Shown here one piece after another: positions 1 through 8,387 of a stretch of 64,000 nucleotides of DNA. The stretch comes from Candidatus Kapaibacterium thiocyanatum (GTDB taxonomy: Bacteria; Bacteroidota; Ignavibacteria; Kapaibacteriales; Kapaibacteriaceae): NCBI GenBank assembly GCA_001899175.1, contig MKVH01000024.1, positions 310,001 to 374,000 of the forward strand, in the 5' to 3' direction. Position 1 is the stretch's first letter; each line of letters begins with the position of its first letter. The notes under the pieces were generated by a model. It was not told the DNA's origin and made no database searches. It saw only the letters and a program-made list of their open reading frames with translations. The translations under genes were made by a program, and so were the position numbers.

Positions 1-1
1 G

Positions 2-661
2 AGCGCCCAGCATTCCGATAACGTCAACGTCGGTCTCTTCACCTATCCGGTCCTGATGGCCGCTGACATCCTGCTCTACAACGCCGATCTCGTGCCGGTA
101 GGACAGGATCAGAAGCAGCATCTCGAACTCGCACGCAATCTGGCCGAGCGTTTCAACCATCACTACTCGCCCACGTTCACCGTGCCCGAGCCGTACATTC
201 CCGAAGTGGGTGGACGTATCATGTCGCTGCAGGAGCCCACGCGCAAGATGTCGAAGTCCGATCCCAACGAGAAGGCGTCGATCTTCCTCACGGACACCGA
301 CGACGAGATCCGGAACAAGATCAAACGCGCCGTGACGGATTCCGGCACCGAGATCCGCTACGACGAAGCGACCGGCCCGGGCATCTCCAATCTCATGTCG
401 CTCTATCACATCGCCACGGGCAGGACGTTCGCCGAGATCGAGCGGGAGTTCGCGGGATCGACGGGATATGCTCCCTTCAAGGAAGCCGTCGGTGAGGCCG
501 TGGCAGCCTACGTGCGTCCCATCCGCGAGCGGTTCATGGCCCTGCGGGCCGACGAGGAAGCCCTGCGGACCGTGCTGCGCCGTGGCGCCGAACATGCCCG
601 CGAACGCGCACGCAAGACTCTCCGCAAGGTCTACAAGAAAACGGGCTTCGTGGAGCTGTAG
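2..661 (+). CDS. trpS: Tryptophan--tRNA ligase, C-terminal part (cut by window edge)
   Basis: Class I aminoacyl-tRNA synthetase that charges tRNA-Trp in the cytoplasm. The reading frame is open from base 2, so the gene starts upstream of the window and about 220 C-terminal residues are visible. The TrpS-typical segment YNADLVPVGQDQKQHLELAR is followed by the KMSKS signature in RKMSKSDPNEK, which contacts ATP, and then by the helical anticodon-binding region. The protein ends in a basic tail near KVYKKTGF. About 95 bases separate its stop from the next gene. The family assignment is firm; only the N-terminal nucleotide-binding half with the HIGH-like motif is missing. Confidence 0.96.
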   Translation, partial: SAQHSDNVNVGLFTYPVLMAADILLYNADLVPVGQDQKQHLELARNLAERFNHHYSPTFTVPEPYIPEVGGRIMSLQEPTRKMSKSDPNEKASIFLTDTDDEIRNKIKRAVTDSGTEIRYDEATGPGISNLMSLYHIATGRTFAEIEREFAGSTGYAPFKEAVGEAVAAYVRPIRERFMALRADEEALRTVLRRGAEHARERARKTLRKVYKKTGFVEL

Positions 662-757
662 CCGGTCCGGTGGACAACCTTCCTACGGTACTTCCGCAGC
701 AGTTCGCGATTTTTGTGGAATCACCATCGCTTGTTGTTCACCACACGCCGCCCGACC

Positions 758-1003
758 ATGCCAACCTACGACTATCATTGCGCCACGTGCGGTAAGGATT
801 TCGAGGTCATCCAGTCGATGAAGGACGAGCCGCTGACGCATTGTCCTCCCGACGAATGTCCCCTGGCCGACAAGGGCAAGGGGAACGTGGAGCGTCGGTT
901 CTCCGCCGGTGGAGGAGTGATCTACAAGGGTGGAGGATTCTACCTGACCGATTATGTCCGCAAGGGCAAGGATTCTTCCTCAAGTAGCGGCTCCGATTCA
1001 TGA
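758..1003 (+). CDS. FmdB-family zinc ribbon protein
   Basis: Small 81-residue protein opening with MPTYDYHCATCGKDFE, the standard start of the FmdB/CxxC_CxxC_SSSS family. The CxxC pair near residues 7-10 and a second cysteine pair near residues 29-35 should bind one zinc ion. The tail is serine-rich (SSSSSGS), which is also typical. The ATG at 758 is chosen because the family begins exactly there; a longer reading frame from 713 adds unrelated residues. A near-consensus -7 element, GATTTTTG, lies at 706-713. Its stop overlaps the pcrA start by four bases (ATGA), so the two are probably co-translated. The cellular role of this family is poorly defined. Confidence 0.9.
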   Translation: MPTYDYHCATCGKDFEVIQSMKDEPLTHCPPDECPLADKGKGNVERRFSAGGGVIYKGGGFYLTDYVRKGKDSSSSSGSDS

Positions 1004-3255
1004 CCCTGCAACTCGTTCCCTTGACGTCTCCCGCATCCGACCTGCTCGAAGGCCTGAACGATGCACAACGGACCGCCGTATCGCATACGGAAGGCCCGCT
1101 GCTCATCATCGCCGGTGCAGGATCGGGCAAGACGCGCGTCCTGACCTATCGTATCGCCTACCTCCTGCGGATGGGTGTGCATCCGTCGCACCTGCTCGCA
1201 TTGACGTTCACCAACAAGGCCGCGCAGGAGATGAAGGAGCGTATCTCCCATCTCGTCGGTCAGGCACAGTCGAAGGCCATCTGGGCGGGAACGTTCCACG
1301 CCATCTTCGCACGGATCCTGCGTCAGCAGGCCGAGCGCATCGGCTACACGAACAGCTTCACCATCTACGATACCGACGATTCCCTCGGTGCCATCAAGGC
1401 CGTGATGAACGCTCTCGGCGTGTCGCAGCAGGTGCTGCCGCCGCAGGGCGTACGCGGGCGCATCTCCGCCGCGAAGAATGCCATGATTCCGTGGCAGGAA
1501 TATGCGCGCAATGCCGATACGATCATCGACAAGCAGACGGGGCAGATCTACGAGGAATACGAGAAACGTCTGCGCCAGAGCAATGCGATGGACTTCGACG
1601 ATCTCCTCCTCAACATGATCCGGCTGCTGGAGAATCATTCCGACGTCCTCGACCAGTATCAGGACCGGTTCCGGTACCTGCTGGTGGACGAGTACCAGGA
1701 CACGAACCGTGCCCAGTACAAGGTCGTCAACATGCTCGCGCGCAAGTACAGGAACATCTGCGTGGTCGGGGACGACGCCCAGAGTATCTACCGGTGGCGC
1801 GGCGCCGATATCCGCAACATCCTCGACTTCGAGCGGGACTACACGGACGCGACCGTCGTGCGCCTGGAACAGAACTATCGTTCCACCAAGGTCATCCTCG
1901 CCGCCGCCGACAGCGTCATCCGCAACAACCGCAAGCAACTGAAGAAGAAGCTGTGGACGGACAACGTCGAAGGCGAGAAGATCACCGTCCTGGCCTGCCG
2001 GGACGACCGGGACGAAGCCGAGAACGTGGCCCGCACCATCCGCACGAGGATCGAGCAGCACGGCTACAAGTACAGCGACGTCGCCATCCTCTATCGTACC
2101 AATGCGCAGTCGCAGTCCCTCGAAGACGCACTGCGACGGGTGAACCTCCCGTATCACATCGTCAGCGGCGTCAGCTTCTACAAGCGCAAGGAAGTCAAGG
2201 ATACGATCGCCTATCTGCGTCTCCTCGTGAATCCCACCGACAGCGAAAGCGTGCTGCGTGTGATCAACGAACCTGCGCGCGGCATCGGTCAGACCACGCT
2301 GGAGCGTTTGCAGGAGTATGCGACGCAGACCAATCAGCCACTCTTCGACGTACTGCGCGGCGTGGAGATGGTGCCGAACCTGCAGAAGCGCACGGTGACG
2401 GCCATCAAGGAATTCGTCGACCTCATCGTCCGCCATCAGGCGTCGATGGAGGAACTCACGCCGGCTTCGCTCGCGCAGTCGTATATCGAGGCGACGGGAC
2501 TCCCGTTCTTCTACAAGCAACAGGATACCGACGAGTCGCTCGACCGCTGGAACAACATCGAACGGGTGCTGTCCCACGTCGCCGAGCAGCAGGAGCTGGA
2601 CGAGACGCTGACGCTGGCGACGTATCTCGAACAGGTCGCGCTGGTGAGCGAACAGGACGATCCCGAACTCGGCAACAACCGCGTGGCGATGATGACGATG
2701 CACGCAGCGAAGGGGCTCGAGTTTCCGCTCGTGGTCATCGCAGGCATGGAGCAGGGGCTGTTTCCGCTGGCCAAGGCGGAGATGGATCCCAGTGAACAGG
2801 AAGAAGAACGACGACTGTTCTACGTAGGCATCACACGGGCACGCGAGCAGCTCGTCCTTTCCTTCGCCGAGCGCCGCTATCGCTTCGGCGAGCTCGTCTT
2901 CGCACGTCCGTCGATGTTCCTTTCCGAGCTCGACAAGGAGACGTTGCAGGTTACCGGACAGGTGATGCGCGGTGCGGGAGCGAGTACGTCCAGGCCGGCC
3001 ACACCTGCGCGTCCGCAACGACCCCAGGGATCATCGTATTCGCAGATCCCGTCGGGAGAATCCTATTCACAGGTGTCGGGAGCGGGCAGTGTTCCGTCCC
3101 TGCGCGTCGGGCAGCGTGTGCGCCATCCGATGTTCGGCGTCGGCACGGTCATGGGGATCAGTGGCGTCGGCCAGCAGGCCAAGGCCACCGTGCAGTTCGG
3201 CAACGGTCAGCGCAAGCAGCTCATGCTCGCCTACGCGAAGCTGGAGATCATCTGA
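1000..3255 (+). CDS. pcrA: UvrD/PcrA-type superfamily 1 DNA helicase
   Basis: ATP-dependent 3'-5' DNA helicase of the UvrD/PcrA/Rep family, acting in repair and replication restart. At 751 residues it has the usual length. All key motifs are visible: Walker A AGAGSGKT near residue 39, motif II VDEYQDTN near 229, motif III QSIYRWRGAD near 260, LEQNYRST, motif V TMHAAKGLEFP and motif VI FYVGITRARE. The C-terminus has a low-complexity linker and then a small domain beginning RVRHPMFGVGTV, the basic Tudor-like tail known from PcrA that contacts RNA polymerase. Motif III reads GDDAQ where many relatives have GDDDQ. It overlaps the FmdB gene by four bases. Confidence 0.95.
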   Translation: MTLQLVPLTSPASDLLEGLNDAQRTAVSHTEGPLLIIAGAGSGKTRVLTYRIAYLLRMGVHPSHLLALTFTNKAAQEMKERISHLVGQAQSKAIWAGTFHAIFARILRQQAERIGYTNSFTIYDTDDSLGAIKAVMNALGVSQQVLPPQGVRGRISAAKNAMIPWQEYARNADTIIDKQTGQIYEEYEKRLRQSNAMDFDDLLLNMIRLLENHSDVLDQYQDRFRYLLVDEYQDTNRAQYKVVNMLARKYRNICVVGDDAQSIYRWRGADIRNILDFERDYTDATVVRLEQNYRSTKVILAAADSVIRNNRKQLKKKLWTDNVEGEKITVLACRDDRDEAENVARTIRTRIEQHGYKYSDVAILYRTNAQSQSLEDALRRVNLPYHIVSGVSFYKRKEVKDTIAYLRLLVNPTDSESVLRVINEPARGIGQTTLERLQEYATQTNQPLFDVLRGVEMVPNLQKRTVTAIKEFVDLIVRHQASMEELTPASLAQSYIEATGLPFFYKQQDTDESLDRWNNIERVLSHVAEQQELDETLTLATYLEQVALVSEQDDPELGNNRVAMMTMHAAKGLEFPLVVIAGMEQGLFPLAKAEMDPSEQEEERRLFYVGITRAREQLVLSFAERRYRFGELVFARPSMFLSELDKETLQVTGQVMRGAGASTSRPATPARPQRPQGSSYSQIPSGESYSQVSGAGSVPSLRVGQRVRHPMFGVGTVMGISGVGQQAKATVQFGNGQRKQLMLAYAKLEII

Positions 3256-3263
3256 GGGTGTTC

Positions 3264-3280
3264 CCCGGTTCATGACCGGG
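3264..3280. terminator. Short hairpin between convergent pcrA and kinase gene
   Basis: CCCGGT and ACCGGG form a six-pair perfect stem around a five-base loop in the 63-base gap between two convergent genes. There is no T-run on either side, so terminator function is only suggested by position. Confidence 0.3.
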
Positions 3281-3318
3281 ATGCGGTGCAAGTGGACAGG
3301 ATGTCGGGCGAGGGACCG

Positions 3319-4410
3319 TTACACCGCCCTGGGCAGCGTGAAGGAGATCGACGTACCCAGGCCGAGGGCCGACGAGATCGTGAAGGTGCCGCCATGCAGT
3401 TCCACGAGGCGTTTGGCGATGATCAAACCGAGGCCCACACCCTGCTGTTCCTGACTCTTGCGGCGGAACTGACGATAGGCGCCGATCTGATGCAGTTCGT
3501 TCTCGTTCATCCCCACGCCGTGGTCGCGGATCGAGAAGACGATCTCGTTCGGACCGGGCGTGACATTGACGGTGATGGGCGTACCCGGCCGCGAGAAGTA
3601 GAGAGCGTTGTCGATGAGTTCGCCCGTGATCTTGTCGAGATGCTGCTCCATGATCCCCACCGGAATTCCCTCGATATCGAGGGCCAGCGAGACGTCCATC
3701 TGGCGCTGATGGGCTAGGGCGCGCTGGACGACGGCATCGTAGATGATGCTGGCGGGTTCGCGCGTGGTGCACAGCCTCATCCGGTCGATATGCATCGGGC
3801 TTTCGGCCAGTGTTTCGATCTGGGCGTACATCAGGAAGTTGTCCGTGGTACGCAGCAGGCGCCGTGCGGCCGAGAGGATTTCGGCACTGATTTCCCGGAT
3901 CTCCTCCGGACCCGATTCTGCCGCATGTCCATGAAGGTAGGAAGCGGAACCGATGATGTCCGTCAAAGGAGTGCGATATTCGTGAGGCAGGGCATAGAGC
4001 AGCGACGGCTGCGGGCTCTGTGGCTGCACGACGGGCGGAATTTCGCCCATCACCGGCAGCCCCTGAATCGTCAGTAACGAACGGATGCCGGCATCCGTCA
4101 ATGGACGCGAGATGACACCGTAGGGAACACTTGTCGTGGCCAGCGGCTCACGTTCGTCGGCGAGGACGATGAAGGGAACGTCGACGTTCAGTCCATGGAT
4201 GAACAGTTTTTCCCGCAGGTCCGTCTGGGCCAGAAACGACGCATCGAACAGCACGGCGCTCGGCCGGTGATGGCGTACGAGCTGCTGTGCCGTCGAGAGA
4301 TCGCCGGCGACGAGGACGGACACTTCATGCGGCAGAAGCTGCGCAGCCGTCTCCGTACGGCGCCCTGCGTCTGCATCCAGAAGAAGTATGGTGCGGGGAG
4401 AATTGGACAT
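3319..4410 (-). CDS. Receiver-first sensor histidine kinase
   Basis: Cytoplasmic 363-residue protein with an N-terminal receiver-like domain followed by a complete kinase core. The receiver part has LLLDADAG near residue 12 and the candidate phospho-acceptor Asp56 in VLFDASF. The conserved lysine position reads ISRPL (Arg102), so phosphorylation-driven switching may be weakened. The kinase part has the H-box LPHEYRTPL (His143), N-box GELIDNALYFS, G1 box RDHGVGM and G2 box GVGLGLIIAKRLVELHGG. There is no membrane segment, so it should be soluble and fed by another component. No response regulator partner is adjacent. An A/T-rich near-match to the -7 element (TATCTTTT, minus strand, 4426-4433) is close to the start. 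Confidence 0.9.
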   Translation of the reverse strand: MSNSPRTILLLDADAGRRTETAAQLLPHEVSVLVAGDLSTAQQLVRHHRPSAVLFDASFLAQTDLREKLFIHGLNVDVPFIVLADEREPLATTSVPYGVISRPLTDAGIRSLLTIQGLPVMGEIPPVVQPQSPQPSLLYALPHEYRTPLTDIIGSASYLHGHAAESGPEEIREISAEILSAARRLLRTTDNFLMYAQIETLAESPMHIDRMRLCTTREPASIIYDAVVQRALAHQRQMDVSLALDIEGIPVGIMEQHLDKITGELIDNALYFSRPGTPITVNVTPGPNEIVFSIRDHGVGMNENELHQIGAYRQFRRKSQEQQGVGLGLIIAKRLVELHGGTFTISSALGLGTSISFTLPRAV

Positions 4411-4524
4411 TCGAATCGAAATTAGAAAAGATACCTGACTTGCAACCCCGTTTTGTTACATGCCAGTATTGCCTCTGCGAAATCCTTGATGGCCCGTCAA
4501 CCTTCGTTCGGATACCGTGACGCC

Positions 4525-6408
4525 ATGCGTCTGGCACTCTTGCTCCTCGTGATGAATGCCGGGGGTCTGGTTGCGCAACAAATGGCACCTTTGTTACATC
4601 CCGATCCGAATATCCTTGGAAACGAATTGCGGTTCGGCGTGGACAAGATCGCGAACACCTTCCTGTTCACCGGAAACGCCGACGTCACCCAGGAGACACC
4701 GTTCGGAACGCTACGTTGGATCAATGCCTACCGCAGTTCGGCATTCCGTACGCAGACGACGGCGATTCGTGACGACGAGACGTCGCAACTGGGCTGGGAG
4801 TTTCCTCTCGGTACATCCATTACGGCATTACTACGGCAGTCGTGGATCCTGTCGCGGGATTCGCGTTCGCTCGGACTTTCCTCGCTGGAGCGGTTGAACG
4901 GGGCGGCTGGGGTACGATACGAACCCATTGCCGAAGCCCGCATCGAACTGCTCGGCGGCCTGGAGAATACCGCCCAACTCGGACAGGTGGCCACCGGCTC
5001 CATCATCGGGTTGTCCGGACGTCTGAGGGATTTCGGTATCGACGACTGGCTGTTCTCGTCGCGCCTGCTGGCCGACTATCACCGCATGGATGCCCAGCGG
5101 ACGAATACCGACGCCGAAGTCCGTGCCGACGTCGTGCGTACCATCGGCGATGGTTCCGCATTGCGCGTCGCGGCGGCATATACGTCGTTGCGGCGGGACT
5201 TCTTCACCACGCTCACCGGGGCGCCCAACGAGCTGTCCGTGGAAACGCGCGGCGAACGCCGCGTCCAGGTCGACGCCAACGTGATGTACCAGTTGACGGA
5301 AAACGTCAGGGCGGGGATGACGGCCTCCGTCCAGATGGCCGGAATCGATCGGCAGTACGGCCAGGCTGTCGCCGATATTCCCATCACGGCCGTCAACCGG
5401 AACCTCTCCGAACTCGTCATCGACCTCAACGCCGAGCTGGAAGGCCGCACGGCTTCCACGACCGGCCTCGTCAGCGCCTCTCTCTACCGACGCGACGAAC
5501 AGAACGGTGTGCTGGCCCGCTTCGGTATCGCCAGTGACGATCTGGCCTCGCTGCAGTCGCAGGAGAAACAGCGCGACAACAACACGCTGCGCACGAGCAT
5601 GATGGGTCGGGGAGAATGGCGGCCGTCACGCAACGATACCGTACGGCTGGAAGGGATGACGTCCCTCCTGCGCTACGACACGCCGAGCGACGTGAACTAC
5701 GACGACAGGGACGAGCTCACGGGCATCGTCAAGGTCAGCTATACACGGCGTGTCTCGGAGGGTCTGGCGGCCTCCGTCGAGCTGTCGGGCAAGTATCTTC
5801 ATACCGTCTTCCTGAAGGCCCAGCGTAGCGCGCAGAACAACGAGAACAGGGTTATCCGCCTCGCACCGCAGATATGGATCACCGGTCGCGTCGTGACGAT
5901 GCGTCCGTTGCTCGAAGTCCTGGCCAACTATACCGTCTATGATTTCGAGGATCGTGCCGCATCCATACGGTCGTTCAGCTTCCGGCAGATATCCTATCGC
6001 GACAGCATGCTCGTGCGATTGACGCCCACGCTGCATGGAGAAGCTCAGATCCTGATACGGTATGACGAGCGGTCGTTGTTCGCATGGGCGGACTTCGCCG
6101 AGGCCCCGGAGACGAGCAATCTCGAATACCTGACCAAATTCCTTGTATTTTCACGCCTGGGCACGATCCTTAGCGTCGGCGCAGGTGTCCGGTTGTACAG
6201 TCTCGAACGCAGGATGATCGACCAGACTCCGGGATTGCCGGGGCTCGGCAACTCGGTCAGGTTCTGGGCGCCCGAAACCTCGATCAGATACACCCTCACC
6301 AGCGGGTCCACGCTGACGGTCAGCGGATGGTATGAATTCCAGCATATCAACGTGACCGGTCGCAGGGAGCTGCCGAATCTCCTCCTTCAAGCACACGTCC
6401 TACTATAG
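4525..6408 (+). CDS. Secreted or outer-membrane protein of unknown function
   Basis: I do not recognise this 627-residue protein. The ATG at 4525 gives a good signal peptide (MRLALLLLVMNAGGLVAQQ) and is preferred over the upstream 4453 start, which adds a non-hydrophobic extension. The mature part has alternating short hydrophobic/polar strands and regularly spaced aromatic residues such as GRGEW, YTRRVSEG and SGWYEFQHI. There are no membrane helices, and the end resembles a barrel closure (NLLLQAHVLL). An outer-membrane beta-barrel is the likeliest reading. It is followed after one base by the small ATPase gene, so the two are probably co-transcribed. The start lies about 115 bases from the divergent kinase gene. 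Confidence 0.6.
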   Translation: MRLALLLLVMNAGGLVAQQMAPLLHPDPNILGNELRFGVDKIANTFLFTGNADVTQETPFGTLRWINAYRSSAFRTQTTAIRDDETSQLGWEFPLGTSITALLRQSWILSRDSRSLGLSSLERLNGAAGVRYEPIAEARIELLGGLENTAQLGQVATGSIIGLSGRLRDFGIDDWLFSSRLLADYHRMDAQRTNTDAEVRADVVRTIGDGSALRVAAAYTSLRRDFFTTLTGAPNELSVETRGERRVQVDANVMYQLTENVRAGMTASVQMAGIDRQYGQAVADIPITAVNRNLSELVIDLNAELEGRTASTTGLVSASLYRRDEQNGVLARFGIASDDLASLQSQEKQRDNNTLRTSMMGRGEWRPSRNDTVRLEGMTSLLRYDTPSDVNYDDRDELTGIVKVSYTRRVSEGLAASVELSGKYLHTVFLKAQRSAQNNENRVIRLAPQIWITGRVVTMRPLLEVLANYTVYDFEDRAASIRSFSFRQISYRDSMLVRLTPTLHGEAQILIRYDERSLFAWADFAEAPETSNLEYLTKFLVFSRLGTILSVGAGVRLYSLERRMIDQTPGLPGLGNSVRFWAPETSIRYTLTSGSTLTVSGWYEFQHINVTGRRELPNLLLQAHVLL

Positions 6409-6409
6409 C

Positions 6410-6826
6410 ATGAACGGGTTGCGGACATATACCTTGACATTGCCGAGCGAACGCTCCAGCATCACCGGTGTAGAACCGTTCCTCCAGAATATCGAAGCAT
6501 GCCACCGGCTCAGCCCCGACCGCTACCACAACCTGCTCGTCGCACTTACCGAAGCCGTCAACAACGCCATCATCCACGGCAACAACAGCGATCCGTCGAA
6601 GCCCGTCAACATCGACGTCCAGACGTCAGGACATGAAATCATCATTCTCGTGAGCGACAAGGGATCGGGCTTCGATCCCGATGCCGTACCGGATCCACGC
6701 GATCCCGACCGGCTGCTGCGCGAAGGCGGCAGGGGAGTGTTCCTGATACGTCATCTCGCGGACGTCGTGGAGTTCGCCTCGGGACCGGAGGGGATGACGG
6801 TGCTGATCAAGTATTTCCTCGCCTGA
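6410..6826 (+). CDS. RsbW-like ATP-binding protein (anti-sigma-factor kinase family)
   Basis: A 138-residue stand-alone HATPase_c domain. The N-box EAVNNAIIHGN, the G1 box DKGSGFDP and the glycine loop GGRGVFLIRHLAD are all present, matching serine-kinase/anti-sigma ATPases of the RsbW/SpoIIAB class. Such proteins phosphorylate an STAS-domain antagonist or bind a sigma factor in partner-switching circuits. No STAS protein, sigma factor or PP2C phosphatase is adjacent, so the partner is unknown. The start is one base after the preceding stop, which suggests translational coupling to the outer-membrane-type protein, an unusual neighbour for this family. Confidence 0.85.
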   Translation: MNGLRTYTLTLPSERSSITGVEPFLQNIEACHRLSPDRYHNLLVALTEAVNNAIIHGNNSDPSKPVNIDVQTSGHEIIILVSDKGSGFDPDAVPDPRDPDRLLREGGRGVFLIRHLADVVEFASGPEGMTVLIKYFLA

Positions 6827-6842
6827 CGAAACGAACCCGCAT

Positions 6843-8378
6843 ATGAATGCCTTCCTGCTGCACGTCTGTGCATCGTTCCTCATTGCCTTGCCGCTCGGTG
6901 CGGGTACGCTTCCGAACGACTTCAACGGACGCTTCGATACGGTGACGGCCCGCCGTCATCTCGACGTCCTGGCTTCCGACGACATGCGCGGCCGAAACAC
7001 TCCATCGCCCGAACTCGAACGTGCCGCCGACTATATCGCAGACCAGTTCCGCAGCTTCGGCCTGGAGCCGCTGAACGGCAGCTACTTCCATGGCTATCAC
7101 CTCGAGCGCATGCATCTCGCCGAGCCGACGACGCTGACGATCCTCAAGGGGCGCGACACCGTCCACATGGCGCTGAAGGCGGACTTCATCCCGTTCGAGA
7201 TGAGCGGTACGGGCAACGCCGATATCCGGAACAAGCGCGTCGTCTTCGCCGGTTTCGGCATCACGGTGCCGGAACAGCAGTACGACGACTATGCCGGTAT
7301 CGACGCCCGCGACGCCGTCGTTCTGGTGATGCGTGGCGAACCGTCGTCGATGAGGCAGCATGGTTCGATGACGGAGAAGATCCGCAACGCCCGTTCTCAC
7401 GGCGCCGTGGCCATCCTGGCCGTCGATGCCATGCGGGGCAGGGCGCTCACGGTATCGGGATATCCCTGGCCGATGCTGTATCCCAACCTTCCGAAGGATG
7501 CGGTGCCGTTGATGTGGACGAAACCCGACGTCAAGCTGCTGCCCGTCTTCCATGTGGGTGAAGCGGTACTGAAGGCACTCGTGGATTCCGTGGGTGTGTT
7601 GCGTGGGCGGTGTGCTCTCATCGATTCGCTTTGCGCTCCGCAGTCGATGGAACTGCCCGGCGTGCGCATCTCGTGCGTGGTCACGTTCGTACGCGACTCC
7701 GTGCCTGTGCGCAACGTCGTCGGTCTGCTCAAGGGTGCCGTTCATCCCGATGAATACGTCGTGATGGGCGCACACTACGATCACATCGGAACTGGGCGTC
7801 CCAACGAGAAGGGCGACAGTATCTTCAACGGTGCTGACGACAACGCATCGGGTACGGCAGGGCTGCTCATGAATGCCGAGGCCTTCGCGAAGGGGGCCGC
7901 GCGCCCGGATCGCAGCATCCTCTTCATCGCCTTCAGCGCCGAAGAACGGGGGCTGCTGGGATCGAAGGCCTATGCGGCGACACCTCTTCTTCCCCTGGCG
8001 AAGTGTGTGGGCATGCTGAACATGGATATGATCGGACGAAGCGAGAACGGAAAACTCAGCATCGGAGGGCATCTGCGGTGCCCGGACCTCATCGCCATCA
8101 ACGAGGAAGAGAACAAAGCCGCGGACAGACCGTTCACGCTCGCCTACGACATCGAGGCCTACTTCTTCCGTTCGGATCAGGCGAGCTTCGCGATGAAGCG
8201 TATTCCCGTGCTCTTCTATTTCACAGGCGAACATGGAGACTATCATCGTCAGGGCGACGAGATCGCGAAGATCAACTTCGCCGACCTCGTCCGTATCTCC
8301 TCGCTGGCGGGACGCGTGGCATGGCGCGTAGCCGGATCACCACGATCCACCTACCTTCCCGCAGGATGGGAAGACTGA
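6843..8378 (+). CDS. Secreted M28-family zinc peptidase with PA-like insertion
   Basis: A 511-residue exported aminopeptidase-type hydrolase. A signal peptide (MNAFLLHVCASFLIALPLGAG) is followed by an N-terminal lid and a protease-associated-like insert around residues 100-240. The di-zinc catalytic domain follows. Metal ligands and the catalytic Glu are readable in order: His in GAHYDHIG, Asp in GADDNASG, the Glu pair in FSAEERGLLG, Asp in NMDMIGR, and a C-terminal His in GEHGDYH. The family cleaves N-terminal residues or glutamyl/iso-peptides in the periplasm or outside the cell; the exact substrate cannot be read. It lies 16 bases after the RsbW-like gene and converges on the MoxR-like gene with a nine-base gap. 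Confidence 0.92.
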   Translation: MNAFLLHVCASFLIALPLGAGTLPNDFNGRFDTVTARRHLDVLASDDMRGRNTPSPELERAADYIADQFRSFGLEPLNGSYFHGYHLERMHLAEPTTLTILKGRDTVHMALKADFIPFEMSGTGNADIRNKRVVFAGFGITVPEQQYDDYAGIDARDAVVLVMRGEPSSMRQHGSMTEKIRNARSHGAVAILAVDAMRGRALTVSGYPWPMLYPNLPKDAVPLMWTKPDVKLLPVFHVGEAVLKALVDSVGVLRGRCALIDSLCAPQSMELPGVRISCVVTFVRDSVPVRNVVGLLKGAVHPDEYVVMGAHYDHIGTGRPNEKGDSIFNGADDNASGTAGLLMNAEAFAKGAARPDRSILFIAFSAEERGLLGSKAYAATPLLPLAKCVGMLNMDMIGRSENGKLSIGGHLRCPDLIAINEEENKAADRPFTLAYDIEAYFFRSDQASFAMKRIPVLFYFTGEHGDYHRQGDEIAKINFADLVRISSLAGRVAWRVAGSPRSTYLPAGWED

Positions 8379-8387
8379 CGGATCGTT

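Noticed and set aside
952-3018. 688-codon open frame on the minus strand opposite pcrA
   Set aside because: It is exactly antisense to a clear helicase gene and rich in Arg/His/Asp/Val, as expected from the G+C-biased codon positions; no domain is visible.
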